The notes below the pieces were generated by a model. That model did no database searches. It worked only from the letters and a program-made list of their open reading frames with translations, and was not told where the DNA came from. From Codonopsis lanceolata (taxonomy: Eukaryota; Streptophyta; Magnoliopsida; Asterales; Campanulaceae), in assembly GCA_013146195.2 (NCBI GenBank), contig CM028382.1, forward strand, positions 60,863,596-60,927,595: a stretch of DNA of 64,000 nt. Direction: 5' to 3'. The stretch's first letter is position 1; each line of letters opens with the position of its first letter. A program made the position numbers and the translations under genes. Shown piece by piece: positions 10,633 to 22,057 of this stretch.

Positions 10633-13210
10633 ATGGCGAAAAAACGACTCGCTAAGCAAATGGTAAGTCCCCCTCAATTGGCACCGAGCGCGGCAGGAGC
10701 GATCCGCTGCCGGCCATGTCAAAGGCGCAAGAACCGCCTCGTGGTAGATTTGACCGATTCCTCCAATGTAGGAAGATTCTCGAGAGGATAGCGGACCGGG
10801 CTACGTTGTTGCAAGGCTACGACCAAATGCAGTGCCTTGCTGAGATTCTACCGGGCGAGTAAGTGGCCGAAAGAAAGCAGGTGGCCTGGGAGGCTTCGAT
10901 GCCGATAAGGCAGATGACATGCCGCTGTCATGCTTTTAAGAAAACCGCCGCCTCGTGTAGCCACCCTGAGGAGGAAATAGACGACGGATAATGTTCTGCC
11001 GCCGCTTCACCATGGTAGAGGCTCTCAAGGAGGTCCCACTTAACGAAGTAGTCGAGGAGGAAGAAGAAGAGGACGAAGAGCCCGACTGTATGTCAATGCA
11101 TGAAAGCCGATATGTCGCCATCGGGCCACTTCGACACGGCTGACAAGGTGATGGCGTGCTCGGCCCCTCTGCTGATCCCGCCTATTATCGCAAACAAATG
11201 GATGTACCCGCCAGATCAACCTTTCCCGCGAAAGTGGAACGAGCTCATATTCTTTGTCGATTTCTTCCCGTTGGATTACGCTCTCTCGCTAGAGCCTTTC
11301 TTGGTGGACTTCTATACGAGACCAAGGCCGCCTCCTGTGATTTGATGCTAACATACCGTCCGAGCTATCACAGTTTTCACAGCCAAGTAGAAAGTCGCTA
11401 GATTTGAGTCTGACATGTATTTGCTCCGAAATTATTTATCTTTGCCCCGAGCACGTGAGGAGGATCTGAGTGAGGGCGAACTCCAATTTTTGAGGTCGTT
11501 GTCCCGAAGTCCCCCGGAAGGTGGAGTCTGGGACGTGAGGTCCTCGCTTATCAATCCCTGCCGGCCGGGCCGCTCATGCCCAAGGCAACCAACGAAATTA
11601 AAACTCCCCAAGGCCTCCAAACAAGATTTCACTGAGAGACTACCCGATTAATCCTGCTGGCTGCCGCCGTAGGCGTGATAGGAGAACGAGAAACGACGCC
11701 GCAATTTCTTCTTGACCGGAAGCGAAGTAGTCAGTAATCCGCGCTACTTGTGTTTGGCCTGGTGATATGAAAGCAGACGCCCCCGAGGTGGAGCTCCCTT
11801 ATGATCCACGTGCTCGAGAACCTCCTCACCCTTATCGGGATGACTGCCATGGCCGAATGTTCAAGCCGAATGCTGCCGAGTGTCGCCAAGAAGTGCCCGT
11901 GCCGATCGCCGACCGCTTTATAAAGATCATGATGGTTGCTCGCTAGTCATTAATATTTTCTTTGTTTTGCTCATCTCTTTCTCGAGCTCATTCTAATCTC
12001 ATTTTGTTTTGTCTCGCTCGTGAATGAAGAACTTAGCAGCTTTTGAGGCAGTTTGAAAAGAGAGCCACGGGGCAACCGATTCAAGGTTAACAAGCCTGTG
12101 AATTTCCAAGGTACCTTTCTCGCCCGCCACTAAGAAAACCCCGGATTGGCAGTGCCGCAAGTCGCCAAGTGTTAGGCGTTTAAGACTGCCGCCGCCCGTG
12201 GGGAGCCACGCAGTAACGAAGTTATCGCGACATTATTGACGCCGAGCCCGCCCGCCGCCAACATCCTCGCGTGCCTGCCGCCAAGGATGCCAAGGCAAAA
12301 GGCAAGAGAAAGAAGCAGCCTCCAGCCTCCTCCAGTTCGCAACGGGGCCAAGTCCCGATCCCGTCTCCATCGCCTCTACTCGAATGGAAGCTGAGGCGAC
12401 TGCTACGTGATGCTCGCTACACCAGCTGCCTCAAGGCCGTAAAAGAAATATCCTGGGGACGCCCGCTGGGGCATTGACCGTATGCTCGCGTAGCCCTTGA
12501 GGTGCGGGCAAGGCGTGATCGGTAGGCTACGCATCGACGCCAGCTCTTAGACGGATATCGGCCGCCATGTCCCGTCAGAACGCTGGCTCGCCGAAGCGAG
12601 GTAAATTATCCGATAAAGGGTTTGTTTTTCCCTTTTCGCCTTCCTCGCTCTCGACTATTTGTTCGCTTCAGATCGTTTCCATTGTACACCTTATGACGGC
12701 ATAACGAGGAAAAAGAAGCTCGCAAAGTTAAGGCGAGGCCGATAACTGGCCGAGAGTTCGGGTGAAAGAGAATGTGAATGTGTGGGCCCGCCTGGTCATT
12801 TAATCCGAGGCCAAAATCGAGGCGGCTAAGAAGAAAGAAGTTTGAAATGCTCGAACGCATCAAGATGGTCGCCTAATCCAAGCTTTGACCACCGAAAAAT
12901 AGAGTTAGGGGTGAAGAAGAATCAGCCGACTGAGAAAGTCGACCGCCTCGCCGTATGAAGCCACTAAGCGTAGGGATCTCTCGCAGTGCAGAGAAGTTCC
13001 CTCAGACGCAGTCGTTAAGGATGGGAAACTCGCCGAGAGCCGATGCAAAGCTAAAGAAGCCGAAGAGTCCGCGAAGTGAGAGCTATAAGAAATCCAAAGA
13101 TTTTGAGAACGCCGTGGACGCGCCATTCTTTTTCCTTATTTCGCCCACGGCACTAATCATATACTAAGGATGCTTGCTCTACCACGGCGAGTGGATTGAA
13201 GACGATGGCG
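10633..13210 (+). pseudogene. Decayed GC-rich ORF resembling the putative gypsy-type transposon (Transposase_28) family
   Basis: The stretch is far richer in G+C than its surroundings and looks coding, but it is broken by many stops and frameshifts. It starts MAKKRLAKQM at 10633. An acidic run (EEEEEE, about 11053-11075) precedes a block near 11170-11400 that reads, across a frameshift, like the conserved core of the plant Transposase_28 family (RFLPVGLRSLARAFLGGLL, then LMLTYRPSYHSFHSQ). A basic KGKRKKQ cluster lies at about 12298, and ESYKKSKDFENAVDA near 13080 ends the recognisable part. The following 285 bases up to the gap are equally GC-rich but unassigned. Family assignment is from memory of its style. 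The orientation opposes the adjacent LTR (8991-9782). As far as I recall, extra ORFs, including antisense ones, are known in Tat-lineage elements. Confidence 0.4.
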
Positions 13211-13495
13211 TAACGGGTCGTGCTCTAATTCTTACATGCTGAGGAGGTTGCCTCTTCCACGCGCCGGTTCCTTACAATCAAGACGAATCGGCCACATTGG
13301 CGAAGGGCGACACTCGACGCCGGGCGGCATTCCTCGGTTCCTTCGGCCTGGACGAAGTGAATGTTCCGTCAGTCATCAGGCTTGTAGAATCAAGCATTTA
13401 GACTTTTGAAAGAGAGCGAGCGCATGAAGCTTTAATCCTGTGCCAAAGCCGCCGAGGATTTGAGGCCGCCCGAAAGTGAGCCGAACATTCGGGCA

Positions 13496-13595
13496 NNNNN
13501 NNNNNNNNNNNNNNNNNNNNNNNNNNNNNNNNNNNNNNNNNNNNNNNNNNNNNNNNNNNNNNNNNNNNNNNNNNNNNNNNNNNNNNNNNNNNNNN
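13496..13595. other. Assembly gap (100 N)
   Basis: Exactly 100 N, the usual placeholder for a gap of unknown size. It separates the GC-rich block from the chromovirus interior, so the boundary between these elements, and any 5' LTR and start of gag, are missing. Confidence 0.98.
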
Positions 13596-14470
13596 TCTTG
13601 GACATCTTCCGGAGAGATCTAAACCTTTCTCAAAGCGGCTCAGTGCTTGGCTTGAGGCTGGATTGAAAGCATGAGGAAAATCTTGAGGACAATGACCTCA
13701 CTAGTGAGCGAAGGGTTAACCTTGCCACATTCAAATTCGTAGGGAAGTTGATCGGTGGTGGCGGTCGTGATGAGGGCTGGCCGAGGCGAGGGCAGGAGAA
13801 GGGAGATGTTCTTAGAAGCTTTCAATAAGAAGTACTTTCGCTTGAGAGTATGCGTGATAGGAAAATAGTGGGTTTATGAGATTGGAGCAGGGGAAGATGA
13901 CCTTGGGCGAATATGCGCAAAGTTCACGAGCTCTCAAGGTATGCTCAGGACCTCTTCGAAACGATTACGAGAAGGCAAGAAAGTTCGAAGGGGTCTTAAT
14001 GGTAAGATTAGTTATCGGTTGGTACCACTACTGCTAGCGACTTATGCGGAGGTGGTGGGCCAGGTGCAGTGATTGAGCGTGATTCGGAAGCTTACCGGAG
14101 GAAAAGATGAGCCACAAGAGGGGAGCCGATGACAATCGGGTAAGTTAAGTGGTCAACCAAGTGGTCGAGGGAATGTGAGTAATGTGAATAAACGAAGGGC
14201 TACCGAAGACAACCGTTTTAGGAGTGGAGCTCGATCATCTAGAAACCGTCGTATCATCAGTCGGCAATCAAGGCGGAGACGGAACCGAGGCCGAACCCTT
14301 ATGTCGTACTTGTGGGGGTAAGCACCGGACACATTCTTGTTATCGGAACTCGGGCGTGCTTCAATTGTGGGAAGATGGGGCACTTGGTTAAAATTGCCCG
14401 AGCCAAACAAAAACACCTTCGTCAAAGGAGCCACAAGTGGAGACAAGGAGAAACCAAAGGGGCATGGGCG
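13596..14470 (+). pseudogene. Tekay/Del chromovirus gag remnant with CCHC zinc knuckles
   Basis: Starting directly after the gap, shifting frames give DIFRRD, then LTSERRVNLATFKF, then ELSRYAQDLFET. These are the usual order of conserved blocks in Tekay/Del gag (capsid). A zinc-knuckle region follows at about 14300-14405: CGGKHRTHSC and then CFNCGKMGHL. The first part of gag lies in or before the gap. Single-base indels and stops are frequent, so no Gag protein could be made. It continues into the protease segment and belongs with the RT, integrase and LTR downstream. Plant Gag packages the element RNA in cytoplasmic particles. Confidence 0.75.
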
Positions 14471-15788
14471 TGTGCGCTATGATTGCTAAGGATGCTCGGG
14501 CAACAAACGATGTGGTGGTACCTTGCAATTATGTTCCATGATGCTTATGTTTTGATTGATCTGGTGCAACCCACTCTTTTATATCATTTCGCTTGCACGT
14601 CGAATGAAATTGGCACCCGGAACTTAGATGAGGTTTTGATTATTGACACCCCGACGAAAGAATCCATCCCTATCACATCGTGTTTAGATCTGTTCTTTGA
14701 AATTAGAGCAGAGAAATGCCTATTGATTTGATCCCTTTAGATATGCAAGATTTTGATTTGATTTTAGGGATGGATTGGTTAGCCTCTTATCACGCTAGGG
14801 TCAATGTTTTGAAAAAGAAGTGGTGTTTTGTATTCCGGGTGAACCAGAGTTCAAGTTTAAGGGGTCTAAACCAGTGGTGTTGTCGGGCTTTATTTCATCG
14901 TTAAGGGCAAGGCGACTCTTAAGAAAAGGATGTCAGGGTTACTTAGCCTCCATCATCGACACCCGTAAAGAAGGGGTCACCTTAGAATCACTTTACGTGG
15001 TTAGGGAATTTTCGGATGTTTTCCCGGAAGACCTGGCCTTCCACAGGGCCAGAAGTAGAGTTTGGGATTGATCTGGTGCGGGGCGGCCCATCTCTAAGGC
15101 ACCATACATGATGGATGGCACCAGCAAATTGAAGGAATTGAAGGAGCGATTACAAGAGGCTGTTGGAAAAGGAGGCGTCGAGCCAAGCGTGTCGCCTTGG
15201 GGGCGCTCGGTGTTGTTCGTGAAGAAGAAGGACGGATCTATGAGGTTGTGTATTGATTACCGCGAATTGAATCGGGAAAAATAAGTACCCGTTGCCTCGC
15301 ATTGACGATCTGTTCGATCAGTTACAGGGTGCTCGTTATTTCTCCAAGATAGACCTTCGTTCAGGCTATCATCAGCTAAGAGTCAGGAAAGAAGATATTT
15401 CAAAAACAGCCTTTAGGACAAGGTATGGGCACTACGAGTTTTTGGTTATGCCATTCGGGTTGATGAATGCCCGATTGCATTTATGGATCGATGAATAGGG
15501 TGAATTCAATTCAAGCGGTTTCTAGATCGATGTGTAATAGTATTCATTGATGACATCTTGATCTACTCGAAGACTCGGGAGGAGCATGAGCAACATTTAA
15601 GAACAGTACTGTAGATTTTAAGGGAAGAGAAGTTGTATGCTAAGTTCAAAAAATGTGAGTTCTGGTTGGAGAAGGTAGCTTTCTTAGGACATGTGGTCTC
15701 AAATGAGGGTATTTCAGTGGACCCAGCCAAAATTGAAGCCGTAGTAAATTGGGAGAGACCCACAACGGTTACCGAAGTTTGAAGTTTC
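14471..15788 (+). pseudogene. Chromovirus protease and reverse transcriptase remnant
   Basis: The protease region gives VLID followed by a one-base loss exactly at the catalytic Asp-Ser-Gly site (about 14556), so the motif is frameshifted. DFDLILGMDWLASYHARV (14751-14804) and FCIPGEPEFKFKGSK follow. RT blocks come in order: VKKKDGSMRLCIDYRELN (about 15220-15275), DLFDQLQGARYFSKIDLRSG (15307-15366), LVMPFGLMNA and the catalytic FIDDILIYS (about 15543-15570), which is intact. Several frameshifts and stops break the frame. The protein would copy element RNA into cDNA. Block order and wording match Ty3 chromoviruses of the Tekay/Del clade. Confidence 0.85.
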
Positions 15789-16706
15789 TTGGGTCTAGCA
15801 GGGTATTATCGTCGGTTTGTTGAGGGTTTTTCAAAGATAGCAGGGTCGTTGTCTCGACTTACGCAGAAAAACACGAAGTTTGTGTGGACAGCTGAGTGTG
15901 AGACCAGCTTTCAAGAGCGGAAAAATCGACTAGTGTCAGCCCCGATCCTTGCTCTACCATCAGGGACGGGAGGATTTGTGGTTTATAGTGACGCATCGCA
16001 AAAAGGTTTGGGTTGTGTGCTAATGCAGAATGGAAAAGTAATTGCTTACGCTTCCCAACAATTGAAGAACTATGAACGAAACTACCCAACACACGACTTA
16101 GAACTGGCAGCAGTGGTCTCTGCATTAAAAATTTGGAGGCACTATTTGTATGGTGAGACGTGTGAAATTTACACGGATCATAAGAGTTTGAAGTACATAT
16201 TCACTCAAAAGGAGTTAAACATGCGGCAACGGAGATGGTTGGAGCTGTTGAAAGATTATGATTGCACAATATTGTATCACCCTGGAAAGGCCAATGTAGT
16301 GGCCGACGCCTTGAGTCGGAAGAATAGGGGAAGTTTGGCGGCTTTGATAACTAAGGAAAAGAGGATATTGGACGATCTTGACTCAATGGGAATTGAAGTT
16401 AGGGTTCGCAGTGGCGATGGTTTCTTGACACACTTGAGTGTACAACCATCCTTGTTAGAAAAGATTAAAGCGGCACAGGCAGTGGATCCAGAGTTAGTAA
16501 AGATTTCCTTGGGGTTGGAAGATGGGGATCAGAAAGATTTTCGGCAAGATAATGACGGCGTTCTTCGTTTTGGGTCAAGAATTTGTGTTCCATCAGACCC
16601 AGAATTGAAAAGGCCAATTTTAGAAGCGCACAACTCAAGGTTTGCCATACACCGGGTAGCACGAAGATGTATCGACGTGCGTGACACCTTTGGTGGGAGA
16701 ATATGA
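15789..16706 (+). pseudogene. Chromovirus RT thumb, RNase H and integrase start
   Basis: This is the longest surviving frame of the element, 305 codons. It opens with GLAGYYRRFVEGFSKIA (end of RT). Ty3 RNase H motifs follow: YSDASQKGLGCVLMQ with the first acidic residue, LELAAVVSALKIWRHYL with the Glu, YTDHKSLKYI, and KANVVADALSR at the end. The start of the integrase zinc region follows (LEAHNSRFAIH) and is frameshifted after the His. RNase H removes the RNA strand during reverse transcription. It continues pol from the preceding segment; a stop at about 15781 separates the two. Confidence 0.88.
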
Positions 16707-17874
16707 AAAGGGATATAGGCGAAGTTTGTGAGTAAGTGTCTTGTATGCCAGCAGGTGAAGACAGAGCATCAGAAACCTGGTGGATTGTTGCAGTCCTTGC
16801 CGATACCTGAGTGGAAGTGGGAGCATATCACTATGGACTTCGTGGTAGGGTTACCCAGAACCCTGAAGGGGTATAATTCAATTTGGGTCATTGTGGATAG
16901 GTTGAGGTTGACCAAGTCTGTACATTTCTTAGCGTTTAAAATTACTGACTCGATGGAAAGGTTGGCGAAGTTGTACATCGATGAGATTGTTCGGCTGCAT
17001 GGAGTACCGGTCTCGATAGTTTCAGATCGTGATGCTAGATTCACCTCGAAGTTTTGGGGTAGCTTACAGAAAGCATTGGGTACAAATTTGAGTATGAGTA
17101 CAGCTTTCCACCCACAATCAGACGATCAATCAGAACGGACAATACAAACTTTGGAAGATATGCTTCGCGCATGCGTGTTGGACTTGCAAGGTAATTGGGA
17201 CGATCACTTGCCTTTGGTGAAGTTTACCTACAATAACAATTTTCATGCAAGTATTGGTATGGCACCCTATGAAGCCTTGTATGGACGAAAGTGTAGATCG
17301 TCTGTCTGTTGGGATGAAGTGGGCGAAAGGAAACTAATAGGCCCAGAGTTGGTGCAAGTTACTTCGGAGAAAGTGCAGCTGATTCGAAACGACTTTATAG
17401 CAGAGCCGTAAGTCTTATGCAGATAATCGCCGACGCGAACTCGAATTTGAAGTGGGGGACCATGTATTCCTTAAAATCTCACCCACAAGAGGGGTCATGA
17501 GATTTGGTATTCGAGGAAAGCTTAGCCCAAGATTTGTGGGACCATTTGAAATACTCGAGCGGGTTGGTGAGGTCGCTTACAGACTAGCCCTGCCGCCTAC
17601 ACTATCTGGAGTGCACAACGTATTTCATGCATCTATGCTAAGGAATTATGTCCCAGATCCGAGTCACGTTATTGCTAGTGAACCCATACAACTATGAGAA
17701 GATTTGTGTTACGACGAGCAACCAATTTGTATAGTGGATCGAAAGGATCAAGTGCTAAGAAGACGAACAATTCCATATGTGAAAGTGTAATGGACTAATC
17801 ATACAGAGAGGGAGGCAACTTGGGAACTCGAGGAGGATATGCGAAGAAAGTACCCAAATCTCTTCGACTAATGA
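16707..17874 (+). pseudogene. Chromovirus integrase with C-terminal chromodomain
   Basis: CLVCQQVKTEHQKPGG (about 16740) is the second half of the integrase zinc finger. The DDE catalytic triad is visible: ITMDFVVGLP, IVSDRDARFTSKFW and AFHPQSDDQSERTIQTLEDM, all in one 227-codon frame (16728-17411). After a short frameshift, GDHVFLKISPTRGVMRFG (17452 onward) is the GPY/F-like C-terminal part. ATWELEEDMRRKYPNLF (17817-17868) is the chromodomain end typical of plant chromoviruses, whose chromodomain is thought to steer insertion toward particular chromatin. A stop at 17695 and another inside the chromodomain disable it. The reading ends at TAA just before 17875. Confidence 0.88.
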
Positions 17875-17904
17875 GGTACGCTAAGTTTAGGGGACTAAAC
17901 TTCT

Positions 17905-17920
17905 TTTAAGGGGGTGAGAG
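17905..17920 (+). other. Polypurine tract of the first chromovirus
   Basis: TTTTAAGGGGGTGAGAG lies immediately before the LTR start TGTAATACCCC, where the plus-strand primer is expected. Confidence 0.7.
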
Positions 17921-20502
17921 TGTAATACCCCAAATTTTCTATATTAAAATAAATTTTCTTTTATTAATTTTACCAAATATCAATTATTATTGTGGGCTTA
18001 ACTTTCCAATTTGGAATTTATATATTATGGTGTGGGCTTGACCCATCAAATTGAGTGGGCTTGATCCTAGTACACTTAAACTTCATTTGAGTGGGCTTGA
18101 TACTAGTTAATTAGTATATTATGGTGTGGGCTTGACCCATCAAATTGAGCTCCTTTCCATATTTAAAAAAAATAGTTATAATAATAATCAATAATAATAA
18201 TAATAACAACATAATAGTATTATAATAAGGAAATGAGAGAAGTGAAACAGAGTCTGTACCTTGGAATCATCTGCAGCCGGGGAAATTCACTAAACGAAGT
18301 AGAAGAAACGCCGGTGTGAGTGTATAAGAAGGGTCGAATATTTGGATGCCTTGTTTTGCAAAAATTAGAAAGAAAAAGAAGATTGTAAGTAAGAGGAAGT
18401 GAGGGAGAGCACGGCAGAAGAGTCTTAGAGAAAGGGGCGAGTGGCAGAGTGCTCGGTCGCACATATCGTCGAACAACCTAAGGTATTCCTTTCGACCCTC
18501 TTCCAATTACAATGTTAACAAATTCCATTCTTGAGTTCATAAGATAGTAGGCACGGTTGAGTGTATTCTGTCGAAGCTTGTGTTCGTCGGAGATAATCGA
18601 TTTTGTTCGATGAAGACGGAATACAAATCCTTATGGGTGAGTATTTGAAACCGAGAAAGAAGATTGGACGAAAGATGAAAATTTAGCTTCAACTGTTATA
18701 ACCCGGATTCCTTGTTTCTCGGTTTAATAATAATTCTGAATTCAAAATCTATAACTGGGTTCTTGGAAAACAAGCTGTAAATTTTTTTAAAACCCGAAAT
18801 GCATGAATTAGCTTCCAAATGAATTCCTACAATAATGTTATCTTTAAAAAAAAAAAACCAAAGTTAGACTTTTGTTTGGTTAGTAGATTAGTAGTTAAAT
18901 GTTAGTATTTTTGTCTTTCCAATGGCGGGTAGTAGTCACCAAAACAGAAGAACTGTTTTGGTGAAGATGATGAAGTTAAGTTTCAACCACCCCCTAGATT
19001 TTGGAGCTGTAAATTACTGAATTCTGTAGTTGCAGGTTGGTCCCTAGAATTTTTAAAACCCTTAATGTATATCCTTAGTGAGTTAAGAAGGTTGAAGGAA
19101 GAAGTGGGTTATATAATATTTTATTAAGTTTGATAGTCAGATTCACTCACTCCAACAAGGAAAGAAAAAAAAATTTTTAAAGGAAAGGATTGGTTGAACC
19201 GTGAGTGGTGAATCTGTAAATTTACAGATTCACCCCCCTTACTTTGGAGGCTGTATTAATAGTTTATAATTTCAGATTTTTGCCCAAGTTACAAAAGTTT
19301 GAATTAGACCCTATATAATTTTAATTAATTATAAATTTAGGAATTGTTATTTATGTATTAATTTTTAAAAGCTATTAGAAGGTCTCTAAATTTAGGATTT
19401 TTATTTTGTATTGTTATGATTTAGATTTGGCTAAGCGCGGGTAGCGGTGCTTTGTACTCGAGCTAATTTTCGTCGCATCGCTAAGGTAAGAGATTATACA
19501 TCATTTAGGTTATTTTGAATTCTTAATTCTAAAATGTTAGGCTTCCGCTATCTCCTTGACATTTACATTTCTTTGAAAACGTGTGCCGACCTTGGGTTGG
19601 TTTTTAAATTTGAAATCTCGTTGTACCGTTCTTTCGTTATTCTTAATTATGAAATTACTTTATGAATCTCACAAACTGTTTAAACTCGATGTTCGATATT
19701 TTATTCGGTTATCATTGTTATTGATTTTGTTGAAATTGTATTATATTTTTTAAGAACTCTGTTATGATCACTAAGATAATTTGAATGACCATTTGGCATG
19801 TTAAGGCGACATTACACCATAGGAACTATGGTGGGGTAATCCGGATATACCATTTTGCTTTTGACCCTATTTGGGGTACTTTGATATTTGGGGTTCCTTG
19901 GAGCCACTTTTTGTTTGGTCTAAAATGACCGCTTATGTGATCATAACATCTTCCTAAATTTTTGATATTGATCTGATTGATTCTTGCGAACTCGTTAATT
20001 ATTCTTCGATAAATGTATACTTAATCTTGTGGATATCTAGAAAAATAATTCTTTTGACATCTCCATTTTTTTTACTGTTTACAATTTATCGTTTGACTTT
20101 CTTTCTGGTCAACTCCTCCTTAGAAACCGGAGGGGTTGTATATGAACTTACTGGGCTTTTGTTCGCTCACCATTTTCCTACTCCTTTTTCTTTCAGGACA
20201 TAAGTAAAGAATGGAAACATGAAAAATTTTGGTTCGGTTCGGTTTGGTCCAATTGAAGAATTTAAAATTTCGTCATCTTATGAACTATTATTTATAATCG
20301 TTATTTGGATTTTGGGAGATTTATTTAGACTTATGTTTTTATTGTAAGTAAATTTTGTTAAGGGATTTATGTTCGAATATTGAGTGTTTAAGTGAAAGAT
20401 ACATTAATTATGCTTTGGGTTTTAGTATGATTTTTGAGTTTATTGGTGACGTGGCCATTATGTGGGCCCCTATAGTTGGGCCTAAATTTTGGGGCCGTTA
20501 CA
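17921..20502 (+). mobile_element. 3' LTR of the first Tekay/Del chromovirus
   Basis: Begins TGTAATACCCCAAATTTTC after the polypurine tract and ends GGGGCCGTTACA, giving the usual TG...CA ends with TGTAA/TTACA symmetry. At about 2.58 kb it fits the long LTRs of this clade. Its last 100 bases share the theme GTGACGTGGCC...ATGTGGG with the LTR at 30888-33024, so the two elements belong to related families. It holds no ORF. The matching 5' LTR is not in the window, being lost in or beyond the gap. Confidence 0.8.
18021..18153 (+). repeat. Imperfect repeats inside the LTR
   Basis: The word TATTATGGTGTGGGCTTGAC recurs at about 18026 and 18117, each time followed by CCATCAAATTGAG. A shorter GAGTGGGCTTGAT unit lies twice in between. 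Confidence 0.8.
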
Positions 20503-21034
20503 CTTTCCCCCTCGATCATGCAGTACTCTGCTTAAAAGCACTAATACTAACAGTAGTCCTAACACTCTACTTTGATATCTGATTTTGTGTATTGCAATAT
20601 TTAGGACGGAAGCTCTGTGCTCGCGCATTTGGGTTCATTAAAGGTATTCTCGTCCTTTTACCCCCCAAAAGTGACATTTAGCAATTGAAAACAAAAATGA
20701 CAGACTTTTGCGGTTAAAAATCGATGGAAAGGGACCGGCCTGGTTATCACCCATTAAAATACTTACTTGACCTAGATTACATTGAATAAATTTAGAGCTT
20801 TATCTATGCATCAATAGTTATCAACTAAAAATATGAAGGTCCATGTGCTTCTATACCTTTGGTGCATCAAGATCCAACAACAACGATATTTTCCTATGCT
20901 AAACTTTAAAAAATGAGTGTTAATTTTCTTATGAAGTTACCAACATGCGTGGATACAACAGTCACATTACAAAAACGATGCTACTTTGGGTTCGAACCTT
21001 GCTCAAAATTGTGATTTATAAAGTTTTTATCGAT
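20503..21034. other. Intergenic, nothing recognised
   Basis: No gene or clear element between the LTR end and the next candidate element. Confidence 0.5.
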
Positions 21035-21510
21035 GTTAAAAAAAAAAGACCTAGGTGCCTAAATTTAGCAAATCAGCTAAAAATTTGCCTAGGCGACACT
21101 TATGCGCCCAACTTCTGGTTTTATTTATTTTTAAATTTTTGGTTCAAAACAATGTTATTTTGAGTTTTTTTAAAAAAATATTAATAAATATCAATTTAGA
21201 ATTATTTAATTATGTATCGTAAATTTGTAATTTGTTAATAGACCTATGAAGTATAAGTTGTTTGTAATATTTGTAATATTTTGAACATTGGAATGATATT
21301 AAATTGCTGATTTTTAAAATTTAACATTTTAATATAATCATTATTTTTAAATTAATTCGTGTTATGTATTATTAGTATATTTGAAGGTTTAATGTTTGTT
21401 AATTAGGTTATAATAAGAAAAATATCGAAAACAAAATAATTATGTTTTAATTTTAGGCTCCGCCTAGGCGTTCGTTTCACGCCTAGCGCCCATCTAATGG
21501 TTTTTAGAAC
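21035..21510. mobile_element. Candidate MITE with CCTAGGCG-rich ends
   Basis: The left end holds GACCTAGGTGCCT and TTTGCCTAGGCGAC. The right end holds CCGCCTAGGCGTTCG and CACGCCTAGCGCCCAT, followed by AAAAAC-type sequence that mirrors the left border. CCTAGGCG-rich termini around an AT-rich core are a recurring pattern in plant intergenic repeats. No coding sequence. Edges are approximate. Confidence 0.4.
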
Positions 21511-21729
21511 ACTATTTTTTTATGTAGTAAAATTGTAGTTTTAAACCTTTTTATGTAATAGTTAAAAAAATTACCCAGCTGAAATATTTTTCTGAATTTG
21601 CCGCTAGTTACAAAACTTAGCTATCTATTATGTCCCAGGTTGCGCTGATAATTTTTTAGTATGGACATTAAACTAGGGCATTAATGTATATGTACTACTA
21701 AAAATGTTTAAAAGTCAACTTCCTTAATT

Positions 21730-21733
<4 letters not shown>

Positions 21734-21807
<74 letters not shown>
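21734..21807. repeat. (TA)n microsatellite
   Basis: About 74 bases of uninterrupted TA repeat. Confidence 0.97.
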
Positions 21808-21810
<3 letters not shown>

Positions 21811-22057
21811 GAAATATATATGAATTGTTGATTTGCATAGATCATATTCAATTATGTATTTGCAAAACTAGTTATGCTGAAGATGACTTGAGAATTGAGA
21901 TTGGAGTTGTCCCTATAGTGATTGAAACTAAACTTGACCGCGAAGGTAACTTATTAATCCATCATTAGTTACCATATAAGGATGGCTTTTGGTGTGTTAG
22001 AAAAAATATTTTGAAGATTTTTCTCTCTCCCTTTCACGTCCTATTAGGGTTTGCCCT

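Noticed and set aside
21734..21807. TA repeat as an origin or matrix-attachment site
   Set aside because: A simple microsatellite explains it; nothing else supports a function.
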